A stretch of 15,853 bases of DNA. It comes from Conidiobolus incongruus B7586 (taxonomy: Eukaryota > Entomophthoromycota > Entomophthoromycetes > Entomophthorales > Conidiobolaceae). The notes under the pieces are model-generated. The model was not told the origin of the DNA, did no database searches, and saw only the letters and a program-made list of their open reading frames with translations. Location: NCBI GenBank assembly GCA_000697335.1, contig JNEM01012585.1:1-15853 (forward strand), written 5' to 3'. The position numbers and the translations under genes were made by a program. Positions 1-8,874 of the stretch are shown here, in pieces. Within the stretch, counting starts at the first letter, position 1, and each line of letters starts with the position of its first letter.

Positions 1-639
1 AATTATCCTTTTTATAAATTTTAATAAAAAATTTTTTTAATAAGTAAATATTGATTATTATAATAGATTATAAATTTATATATCTTCTATTTAGATTCTA
101 AATATAAATTAATTTTATAAGGATTCCCTTATCCTTATATTCTATTAATTTAAATTATACTAGTATTATATTCAAATATTCTAAAAAATTAGTTTAATTA
201 AGCTGATTATATATATAAAGTGATAAATATCAAAAATAATTTTACTATTATAATATCAATATATATAAAGATATTAAACTTAATCAATAGTCTTTAGTTA
301 AGATAATTTTGTTATTTTGTTTTGTTTTCTGTTAATTGTCATTTTTTAGCTTAATAAAGTCAAGTAGTTTAATTTTTAACAAATTATTTAATATAAGGTT
401 TAATATAATTATAATAGTGTTTATAATTATAATATTGATTAATTTATATATTATTAGATTATCTTTGATAAGCTTAGTAATATTTAATACTATAATAATA
501 GTTATATATAATTATATTATTGATATAACCAATGAAGTTAAGAGTTAATAGAGTAAGATATTTTTATAGTTAATTAAAAAGGATAACCTTAGTTAATTAT
601 ATAAAGCAATAGTTTAAAATCTTAAAAAGTTTTTTAATT
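1..639. other. Extremely AT-rich non-coding stretch
   Basis: This stretch is almost entirely A/T with scattered TATA-like runs, and no reading frame resembles a known protein. It leads directly into the copia integrase fossil on the same strand, so part of it may be the unrecognisable upstream portion of that element. That link is inference from position and base composition. Confidence 0.5.
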
Positions 640-910
640 TAAATCTCTAACTATTTTATAATATTATAGATTTATATAAATATAATATTTTCTAAAGAGA
701 GATAAAATTTTAAAATATATATTATAATAATATATATATACTAGCTAAAGACAAAGGATATATATACTATCCTAAATATTTACTCTTGACTTTTGAGCAA
801 GTTTAAAGGATTAATGCTTTTAAGTTTAACCTATCACTTAGTATAGCCATATATATTACTAAAAGACCTACTGAAGGTTTAACCCCTTATATCTTATTTT
901 ATAGATTATT
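640..910 (+). mobile_element. Ty1/copia retrotransposon fossil, integrase part
   Basis: One frame resembles the second half of a copia-type integrase. A segment reading AKDKGYIYYPKYLLLTFEQ recalls the stretch just before the conserved T-P-E-Q-N-G. A following segment reading AIYITKRPTEGLTPYILFY recalls the C-terminal A-V-Y-x-x-N-R-x-P-T ... T-P-Y-E-L-x-Y-G signature. The element is broken, with several breaks and an apparent internal loss, and no LTRs were found. Heavy AT drift suggests an old insertion. The family call rests on motif resemblance by eye. The outer limits are uncertain. Confidence 0.6.
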
Positions 911-1508
911 AATAAGTTTTTTATTATTTTTTTAAATAAAATTATTTTTATTTATTAATTTTTAATATTAATTAATAATATTTATTATTTTGAATAATAG
1001 TTATAAAATATATAAAATTAAACTTATAAAAGATTTTCTATATAAAAAAATTAAAAGATTTATCATATCTAATATATTCACCAAATTATAACCTATATAT
1101 TTAAAATTTTTCAGCAATTAACAAAATATTTATAAATAGAGAAATTCTTACAAATAAAATAAATTGGTTTATAAATTATCAAATTTCAGTCCTTAATAAA
1201 AAGAATTATTTTTTAAGTATTAGAGGCTTGCCAAAAGTATGATAAAATGATATTAATGATAACAAAGAATGTTTATTTTATATTTATATTAAATTCTAAA
1301 AATCATATATAGATATATTTAATTTTAATTTCAAAATCATATTATTATTAAATCTAAACTAATACCAATATATTTTGACATTTCTTTTTTAAATTAAAAA
1401 GGAATTAATTAAATATTAATAATAATACTGAAATTTTATTTATTATTAAAAATTATATAAAAGAAAATAGTATTAATTTATATATATATATATTTTATAT
1501 TTAAATTC

Positions 1509-1564
1509 ATCAAGTTCAAATATGTAACTGAACTTGATTCACTAAGTATTATACTAAGAGTGAA
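1509..1564. repeat. Two adjacent inverted repeats
   Basis: ATCAAGTTCA (1509-1518) is matched by its perfect reverse complement TGAACTTGAT at 1529-1538, with a 10-base loop. Directly abutting it, TTCACT (1538-1543) pairs with AGTGAA (1559-1564) around an inner AGTAT-T-ATACT palindrome. The two hairpins are back to back and could be the core of a small MITE-like repeat, a cruciform or a regulatory palindrome. Nothing in the flanks decides between these. Confidence 0.6.
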
Positions 1565-1903
1565 CAAATAAAATGGTGAATTTTTGCAATATAACTAAAA
1601 TACCCAATAATAGTTATTCAAATATAATAAATTTGACTGGATATTTCAAGTTATTATAATATAATAATGATGCTATGATAATTAATTATAATAATAATTG
1701 ATTAAATATTTTAAAAAGATTAAAAGTTAATATATCTTTAAATAACAAATGTTTTTTTACTTTTAATTTATTTTTGTTTCATAGATTTAAGAGAATAGAC
1801 TATATTTAAATACATTAATAAATATAAATAAATAATATTGATTTATACCTATAGAAGCTTTAGTTAAATAACAATAGGATATTTAAATACATAATATACA
1901 TAC

Positions 1904-1922
1904 ATATATATATATATATATA
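1904..1922. repeat. TA dinucleotide microsatellite
   Basis: About nine tandem AT units follow two TACA units. It is a simple repeat with no associated gene. Confidence 0.85.
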
Positions 1923-2354
1923 CAATAACATATATTTGATAAAACGGTCACTATCTATACCGAAAAATTTATATAAGTAATATAAGATAGAGTTTAACAA
2001 TAAATATATACTTTTTACCTCAAAATGTTAAATTTTTGATATTTTTTTTAAATATAAGGTATAGAATTAATTTAAGCTGAAGTGGTAACTTGATTTAGAT
2101 TACTTCTACATTTCATCAATTGACAATTGCAATTTGAAGTCCTTTGGTCTTAGTTTCATTATGATAATACCTAGTTATTATAATTTTCAATTATTATTGA
2201 TATGACATTTTCAGATAAATCAATTCTTCAATATTTTAATACTTGAATTAGTTTTTGTTAATTATATCATTTAAATATCAAATTATAAATTTCAATTTTT
2301 GAATTTTTATAATATACGGTATATATATAATATATATGATTTATTAGTTCTTAT

Positions 2355-3145
2355 CTAATACTTAGAGAATTTATTGATAAAGTGTCTTGAACTCAATTCC
2401 TGCACTCCACCAAATATGATCCAGTAATTGTCATAATGATATAGCTGGTACAAAGTATGTTTGATCTCAAATAGCGGTTGCTTGAATAAGACATCGACAT
2501 AATTCTCAAAGAATACGGATCCTTAGTTGCCAAATATTGTGATGATGGATAAATCAGCTTCCGAATGACCTTGAGAACCTTAGGAAACGCTTTCAGACTA
2601 CAAGTCATCATATAGCGAGCTTGATTTAATATTATAGGTGTTTGTAATTTGATGACATTGATCAGTGAAAAACGTTTTAATTTCTCTTATGGAATTACCT
2701 GTCAGTATTTGAAAATGGATTTAATTTTCCAAATTTTTGTAATTGATTTATTTGTCAATCTAGACAGAGTATATAGACTTCAGACCATGAATATTTCAAG
2801 CCAATGAATTGGATGGACTGGCCCAGATAATTTCATAATCTTATCCGAATTTTCGAGATCTTTGATTTGATGGAATTGAGTTAACTCTTCATAATTTTAT
2901 TAATGCATTGCCTTGGCTTGATTAATGATCAATCTATTTTCTTAATACATCATCGAAATCCAGATTTACATAAATGAAATGAACTTTAAATATGTTTTAT
3001 TTCAAAATTACCTGTACATCTCGATTCAATAGTTAAACCAATATTATCTAAAATTTAAGCTAGCTTTGTCAGTCTATAATTAAAGGATATCATTCACTGG
3101 ATCAACTATTTAAATGATTTACTATCAACCATCTTTATTGAAAAA
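2355..3145 (-). pseudogene. Decayed fructosamine-3-kinase-like gene (copy 2)
   Basis: Fructosamine-3-kinases phosphorylate sugar-protein Amadori adducts and so promote deglycation; they have an aminoglycoside-phosphotransferase fold. Read on the minus strand, the C-terminal part (about 2570 down to 2355) shows GHSEADLSIITIFGN and LYQLYHYDNYWIIFGG. These match the family's G-H-x-E-x-D-L-x-x-x-x-x-F-G-G and L-Y-Q-L-Y-H-Y-L-N-H signatures, and a native-looking stop lies at 2355-2357. The catalytic H-G-D-L-W loop survives only as YDDL (2601-2612), with Trp replaced by a stop. Upstream, bases to about 3145 align with the N-lobe of copy 1 (12403-12976). Several stops and frame changes interrupt it, so it cannot encode an enzyme. 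The 5' limit is approximate, and an intron may have been present near 3000. The open frame at 2393-2611 on this strand is a shadow in the wrong frame. Confidence 0.75.
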
Positions 3146-4436
3146 ACTTATTATAATATCCAAAAAATACTCAAATTTACTGGATACTCTAAGAATTGTA
3201 TCTTTCTCAAATTTAAAAATTATAATTATTTAACACACCTCATGTTTAATTAAAAAATTTTTAATTTTTAATAATCTTTCTTTTAATTTCAAACTTGTAA
3301 ATAAGGTCAAAGATATTTTAATAGTCATCTATTATAAAAATTAATCCCATATGGGGATCTAATAATATGAATTAACAATTATCTGAGTAGAAGTTGATAA
3401 GTTGATTAAAAATTGCTGCTGCAACACCATATACTTTTATTATAATAAATTTTTTTAATTTTAAAATTTTGAATAGTAGATATTCAATATATTACAATTG
3501 AAACATATTTGTTATAGTAAATAATATATATTCATTTTTCAAATTATCAATTATAAATAAAATAATTTGCAAGTATATTATTGAAGGATTTTTGATATTT
3601 AATTTTTCTATTTTAATTAAAATTATGATATCAGAAATATTCAAGAGTAAGATAATTATTAAAATATATTGCAAATGCTTATTCGCATAAATTTTATTGT
3701 GTTCAAATTTCTAATTAAATAACTCATTTTATTTAACATCTCAATGTCAAAAATGATTGATTTATTAATCCATTTATATAGCAATTCAGAGATCCATTTG
3801 TATAATTGTAAACAAATTTATGATTTAAGTTATGGATCCAATGGTAAAATTAAAATCTAATATTAAAATTGCTGTTATAATATTATCAAATTTAATATAA
3901 CAACAGTTCTGTTCTCAAATGAATATGTTTTTGATTAACTGTAGTTATAATAGTAATTTAAATGGATATTTAAGCGCTTTTAGTAAATTATAATTTAAAA
4001 TTAAAAGTTAATGTTATGTCCAAAAATGAGATCTTGAATTTAAAATTAATCTAGATATTAACAAAATATGTCAATGATGAAAAATATTAGAAAAACTTCA
4101 AAATATAACATGTATTAATTATATATCTCAATGTTTCTGAAATAAAGATTTCTCTTAAACATGAAATGAATTAAGCAAATCATAACTCAATTTTAATATT
4201 CCTAATAGTTAATAGCAATCATATATCTAACGAAGAATAAATATAAATAAATTCTATTATGTATCTGATTCAATTAACGATAGTGAATATCTAATAATAT
4301 TGGTTTCAACCATTATAATAATCTGGCTTGTATGAAAATAATATCTATTTCGGGATATTTTTAATATAATGTAGTTTTGAAAAGCTTAATTGTCCTAATA
4401 GTTATAACGTGGTGATATAAATATAAGCTATTGATA

Positions 4437-4444
4437 TGACGTCA
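4437..4444. promoter_or_regulatory. CRE/ATF-type palindrome TGACGTCA
   Basis: This is a perfect 8-bp TGACGTCA, the consensus site for bZIP factors of the ATF/CREB class. It lies about 1.5 kb upstream of the first transporter start, far for a fungal promoter, so function is doubtful. It stands out because CG-containing octamers are rare in DNA this AT-rich. Confidence 0.3.
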
Positions 4445-4649
4445 TTTTCTTAGATTATTGAATTATTTGTATTGAAAGAATAAAGAGTGAAATATCACTT
4501 ATAGAATGATAGATATATTATTAACTTTGATAATATATATGGATATTCTTTATAGTTATATTTTATTAACTTTAGCTCTGACTCAAGATTCTTAACTATT
4601 CAATCTTTTTAAGATTATTTTTAGATTTTTCAAAAGATATAAAATTTTT

Positions 4650-4692
4650 GGAAAGTTAAATCCCATTATTATTGATAATGATATAACTTTCC
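4650..4692. repeat. Inverted repeat (9-bp arms)
   Basis: GGAAAGTTA at 4650-4658 has its exact reverse complement TAACTTTCC at 4684-4692, around a 25-base loop. It could form a hairpin. No gene uses it as an obvious terminator. Confidence 0.5.
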
Positions 4693-5172
4693 ATTTTCTG
4701 AGTATAATAAAATGAAAGAAAATGTTCAATAAATTCCGATATTTTAGTTTCAAATGATAGGTTATAATTTAAATGGCATAAATTATTTACCAAATCAATT
4801 CAAATTTATAAAAGATATTTCTTAATTATTTTGAATTAATTGATATTTTTCGAACCTGACTCTTTCAATTAATATAAAATTGAGGAAAATTTTTTTCAAT
4901 AATGGTTTATAACTTGTATCAATTATATTAATAGAGAATCCAATATATTTAAAAACTTAAATTATTTAATCTTAATTAAATAGCTAAATTTAAAAAATTT
5001 CTCATGGAAATTTAGAAAACCAACAAATTCTAAGTGAGAAACTATAGTTTCACAATTAAAATTTTCCAAAATTCTAATTATAGATAATTTTTTTTTGAAT
5101 ATTTGTATATTATGTCATTCTTTTAAATTTTTTTTGCATAAAATATGAGTTAATAACCAATTAAATGCTATC

Positions 5173-5224
5173 CACTTTGCAAATTGAGAATTTGAAACGG
5201 ATGATCAAGCGATTTTGCAAAGTG
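5173..5224. repeat. Inverted repeat (11-bp arms)
   Basis: CACTTTGCAAA at 5173-5183 is exactly reverse-complemented at 5214-5224, with a 30-base loop. The arms are richer in G/C than the surroundings, so chance is less likely than for the usual A/T palindromes here. Candidates are a hairpin, paired binding sites for one factor, or the tip of a small transposable element. Confidence 0.55.
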
Positions 5225-5891
5225 ATTTTTCTGTTAGCTTTTCTGCTGGATTTTATGGCTTAAAAACTTTGATTGATTATCCATTTTTTAGTACTTTCAT
5301 ATTTCTATAAATTTGAAAAAATTTTCCCTCAATTTACCAAGTTGAGAAAGCTATATAATTATTTAATTCTTCGAACTATATTATTTGGTTAGAGTTCAAT
5401 TATTCTAGTTTCATATATAATGCATATTAATTTATAGATAGATTCATACTTTGCAAACAGTAGAAACTTTAATTGAATACTGATAAAACATGTGATTTAG
5501 AATCAACGCAAAAAAATTAATTTCCATATTGTCGTGTATTACAAATGATATCATCCTAGCAGTGAAAATCTAGTTCAAATTCTTTGAAGAATTTTAATAT
5601 TAGAAGTTCTAAACATTTATACAATAACAATATGAATGTTAATTAAAATATATGTTAAATTCAATATAGAATAATAATATATTATATTTATTACACTATA
5701 ATTATTTCAGTAATGTCATTAAAATTTTTTAATTAATTTTAAATTAAAACATATTATTGAATTAGAACAATGGGCGAAATATATTGAAGACAAATTTCCT
5801 TAAAATTTCAAAGTTGGGGTAGTAATGGAAGAAGTCCATCTAAAATTAAAATTCAATTAAAGATAATTTTAAACAATTTAACTTGATTTTG

Positions 5892-5900
5892 TATAAATAT
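5892..5900 (+). promoter_or_regulatory. TATA box of the first transporter gene
   Basis: TATAAATAT lies 63 bases before the ATG at 5963. With transcription starting about 30 bases downstream, the 5' leader would be only 30-40 bases. The upstream ATG at 5906 (a seven-codon frame ending at 5929) would then fall before the transcript start. Confidence 0.6.
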
Positions 5901-5962
5901 AAGGTATGAGTTCAAAGACTTACTATTAATCTGAAATATTTATCAAATTATAATACACTGAT

Positions 5963-7381
5963 ATGGATCAGAATAACGTGCAATTGCAAGTAACTCAAAC
6001 TGCAACCTTAACTCAAGAAAGAGAAAAGCCTCAATTATTCGGCTTTATTAATGAGAAGACCCCTAAGTTTATCAATCATTACTCTCGTGTGAACTCTCTT
6101 CATCTTAAGCAAAGTAGACAGTTTATTGCAGGTTGGTTCGCTAATATCTTCACTAACTTTGATTACTTCTTGGGATGCTTTATTATCTTGGAATTAAAGC
6201 AGGAGTTTAACGTTAGTTGGAAATTATTAGCTATTAACATTACACTGGCTTCGATTTTAAGAATTTTCGGAACTATAATCTTTAGACACTTCACCCATAT
6301 GATGAGTAACAGATTGATCATTGCTGCTATCATTGTTCTATTGGCCGTTTTATATACTATTACTTTCCAAATTGGTACTTTCTATGGGTACTCAATTGTT
6401 AGAGGCTTCACCTCTCTTCTCTGCGGTGGTTTAGCTGAAATGGGAACCTTACTCATCTCTCAAGATTTAGAAGATTATAACGTTTATATTTACTCTAGTT
6501 TCGCTGGATTGGCCGGTGCTATATCATATATTTTAGTTCCATTCTATATTTGGCTCTTCCAGGAAGGATCCGACTGGAGATATCTCTTCCTTATTGGTGT
6601 TATTATTATCCTTGGTGTCGGATTCTTGATGTTATTCAGTATCGACAAGAATTTGGATGAACAATCTTTCAAACACGATTTTGATGAATTGGCTAACAGT
6701 AAATCTACCAGAAGATCATTTGGAGCATTGATTTATACTATTGTACTTACATGTGCTTGGAACATTATCGCGAGAGGTACTCAGGATATTTATCCCACTC
6801 TCATTAGAACTACCACCGGGTTTACTTTCGATTACGCTCAGTTAGCTTCTTTCCTTGCTGGTGCAGGTGCGCTTGTAGGTGGAGCTACCATTGGGATTGT
6901 TACACCTTTCATGGGTTATCAAAGATCCCTCCTATTTGCTTTAGCTTTCTTCTTTATAAGCTATATGATCGTCAACTATGCTCCAGCATCACCTCAACTT
7001 ACTGCAGGAACAGTTTTCTTTGTACAATTATTCATTCAAGTTGCTTTCAACATTCTACCCTATCATATTACCAAGTGCTTCCACCCAGAAGATCGTGCTA
7101 TTCTCCCTACGTTTGGAACTATGATTGGTGCCTTTATTGCGGCATTCTCATTCCAAGTCGAAGTCAGTATTGGTGAAGCCATGCCAGACGTGGACGGAAA
7201 CCCTACCAGTGGCCGAGTTCAATTTTATTTAATGATGGTATCCAGTGCGGTCTTGCTTTTATGCTCTATTTTCGGTGGTTGGAATGTCTACCCCGACCCT
7301 TCATGTATTACAACTGTTGAGATGAATCCTAATTTCTCTAAACATCAGGAAATTATCGAACCCAAACCACAAGAAGCTTAA
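5963..7381 (+). CDS. Jen1/SHS-type MFS transporter, paralogue 1
   Basis: This is a complete 472-residue protein without introns, probably a plasma-membrane proton-coupled carboxylate transporter. Twelve membrane spans are visible (about 55-77, 86-108, 117-134, 138-160, 175-198, 204-226, 253-270, 292-315, 320-339, 345-367, 380-398, 420-440), with a central loop at 227-252. NFDYF at 65-69 in span 1 recalls the D-A-F-D-F-F of the lactate/pyruvate transporter family. NIIARGTQDIYPT at 267-279 occupies the place of the Jen1 signature N-x-x-[S/T]-H-x-[S/T]-Q-D-x-x-x-T. N267, T273, Q274, D275 and T279 are kept, but the Ser/Thr-His pair is Ala270-Arg271. The usual D-R-x-G-R-[R/K] loop between spans 2 and 3 is replaced by HFTHMMSNR. 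The start is supported by the TATA box. Codons favour C endings (Phe TTC, Ile ATC), suggesting good expression. The substrate cannot be read from sequence. Confidence 0.85.
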   Translation: MDQNNVQLQVTQTATLTQEREKPQLFGFINEKTPKFINHYSRVNSLHLKQSRQFIAGWFANIFTNFDYFLGCFIILELKQEFNVSWKLLAINITLASILRIFGTIIFRHFTHMMSNRLIIAAIIVLLAVLYTITFQIGTFYGYSIVRGFTSLLCGGLAEMGTLLISQDLEDYNVYIYSSFAGLAGAISYILVPFYIWLFQEGSDWRYLFLIGVIIILGVGFLMLFSIDKNLDEQSFKHDFDELANSKSTRRSFGALIYTIVLTCAWNIIARGTQDIYPTLIRTTTGFTFDYAQLASFLAGAGALVGGATIGIVTPFMGYQRSLLFALAFFFISYMIVNYAPASPQLTAGTVFFVQLFIQVAFNILPYHITKCFHPEDRAILPTFGTMIGAFIAAFSFQVEVSIGEAMPDVDGNPTSGRVQFYLMMVSSAVLLLCSIFGGWNVYPDPSCITTVEMNPNFSKHQEIIEPKPQEA

Positions 7382-7492
7382 ATTTATTACTTTCAACGGG
7401 ATTGATATTTTAATTGTAAAAATTAATTTTACAAAAATTTTTATAACTTTTATTTATAAAATATATGATTAAATTTTGATAAATTTTTATAA

Positions 7493-7498
7493 AATAAA
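7493..7498 (+). terminator. Possible polyadenylation signal of paralogue 1
   Basis: This is an AATAAA hexamer 112 bases after the stop codon. In sequence this A/T-rich the hexamer also arises by chance, so the assignment rests on position only. Confidence 0.35.
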
Positions 7499-8820
7499 AC
7501 TTATTTATTTTATTATAAAAATTTATTTATTAATATAATTTTTATATTTAATATCTCTATACTTTTTATAATTGAATAATTTGAACTTAATATAATTATT
7601 TATAATAATATAAAGTAAATAAGGACAATTTTAATTATATAATTATATAATTGGTATTTTTTAATTAATAAATTGAATTTAAAATTCCTTCATTTTATCT
7701 ATTTATAATTTAATTAAATAAAAATTTAAAATTTAAAATTAAATAAAATTTAATATCCAAAAATTATATAAAATTAGATTTAAACCTAATAATTTATATT
7801 AAGTATTAATATAATAATATATAAAAAAATAAAGAATAAATTCGATTAAGGAAATAAACATTTGTTTATCAAGGTTTTTTATATAGTTTTTATAAACTGG
7901 TTCAAATCAATAAAAATATCACTATATCTATCATATAAATGTTAATAATATTAAAAAAACAAATATTTTATCCTTTCAAAGTATTACTTTTAGAATAAAA
8001 GAATATATATTTAATTAATACTATTTAATAAAATTGTATCAATAGAGAGTGTATAAATTTTGATAATAATAACATTACACTATATTTTTTAGCGAGTTTG
8101 TTAAATATAATTAATATATAAATTTATATGTTTTATAAATATATGTTTTTATATCAAATAATTTATATATTATTTCAAATATATTTTTTAATTTGATTAA
8201 TCTCTATATTTAGAAAAATTATCAAATTGTTTTATAATATTTCAAATTATTTAATTACTAATTTAAGTAATTTAGAAAAATTAACAAGATTTATTTATCA
8301 TTATTTTTTTAAAGATAGCATATGATTCAAAATTAAATATAAGAATAAGAGTATATTCAATCTAAATTATGTTTTGAATCTTCCAGTCAAATAAGATTAT
8401 TTAATTGATTGATACTTTAATAAATTGACACATAGATATTTGAATAGCTAATATATTACAAGTACCTCGCCAAAAATTGGTTTAAATAATTTAATACACC
8501 TTCAATTCTACAAACAAAATTTCTTCAGCCATATTCAATTCATGATTTAGGCTCAATAATAGTCATGAAAAACTTGGCAGTTAAAGATATTATCCTAATA
8601 AAGTAACTAAAATTTCAAAACAATGTCAACAAATAAAATTAGCCATTAAAAATTATTGAATTTTGATTGGTTAATGAAAATTAAAATTAAAATTTTGAGT
8701 AAAAATTAATAAAAATTATGAATTAGATTTTTTTGACAAAGTTTTATAATAGATAATAAATTATAAATTATCTTTAGAGTATCAATAATTTTAAGATTTT
8801 TTTTCTATCTACTCTTTTTT

Positions 8821-8844
8821 ATTATTATTATTATTATTATTATT
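8821..8844. repeat. ATT trinucleotide microsatellite, eight units
   Basis: Eight perfect ATT units end 30 bases before the ATG at 8875, in the likely promoter or 5' leader of the second transporter. Length changes here could shift promoter spacing or leader length. The repeat follows a T-rich run, which may exclude nucleosomes. Confidence 0.85.
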
Positions 8845-8874
8845 TTAAATAATTTAATAATATTTTTTTGTATT

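Larger units (their letters stand above)
911..2354. other. AT-rich intergenic region
   Basis: No gene is visible. The first ~170 bases continue the extreme AT bias of the upstream fossil block. It holds an inverted-repeat cluster at 1509-1564 and a TA microsatellite at 1904-1922. At the right end it meets the 3' end of the decayed kinase gene on the minus strand. Confidence 0.6.
3146..5890. other. Long AT-rich intergenic region without a recognised gene
   Basis: No frame on either strand gives a recognisable protein. Slightly richer patches near 3330-3440 and 3770-3960 may be very old coding remnants, but no motif supports a family. The region contains a CRE-type palindrome (4437-4444) and two hairpins (4650-4692, 5173-5224). 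Its last few hundred bases should include the upstream control region of the transporter at 5963. Confidence 0.5.
7382..8874. other. AT-rich spacer between the two transporter genes
   Basis: No gene is visible. 7382 to about 8400 is as A/T-biased as the copia-bearing ends of the window, so it may be an unrecognisable transposon relic; no motif proves this. From about 8450 onward the sequence is less extreme and probably contains the promoter of the second transporter. An ATT repeat lies just before that gene. Confidence 0.5.

Noticed and set aside
336-548. 70-codon open frame
   Set aside because: It consists almost wholly of Ile, Asn, Leu and Tyr as expected from A/T-rich random sequence, and resembles no family.
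2393-2611. 72-codon open frame on the minus strand
   Set aside because: It lies within the decayed kinase relic in a frame other than the one matching the kinase family, so it is a by-product.
3492-3674. 60-codon hydrophobic open frame on the minus strand
   Set aside because: Low-complexity Ile/Leu/Asn sequence in AT-rich DNA, with no motif and no promoter.
5906-5929. Seven-codon upstream reading frame before the first transporter
   Set aside because: It starts only 14 bases after the TATA box begins, so it probably lies upstream of the transcription start.
7899-7908. GGTTCAAATC resembling a tRNA B box
   Set aside because: No A box, acceptor stem or cloverleaf could be found at the right distance.
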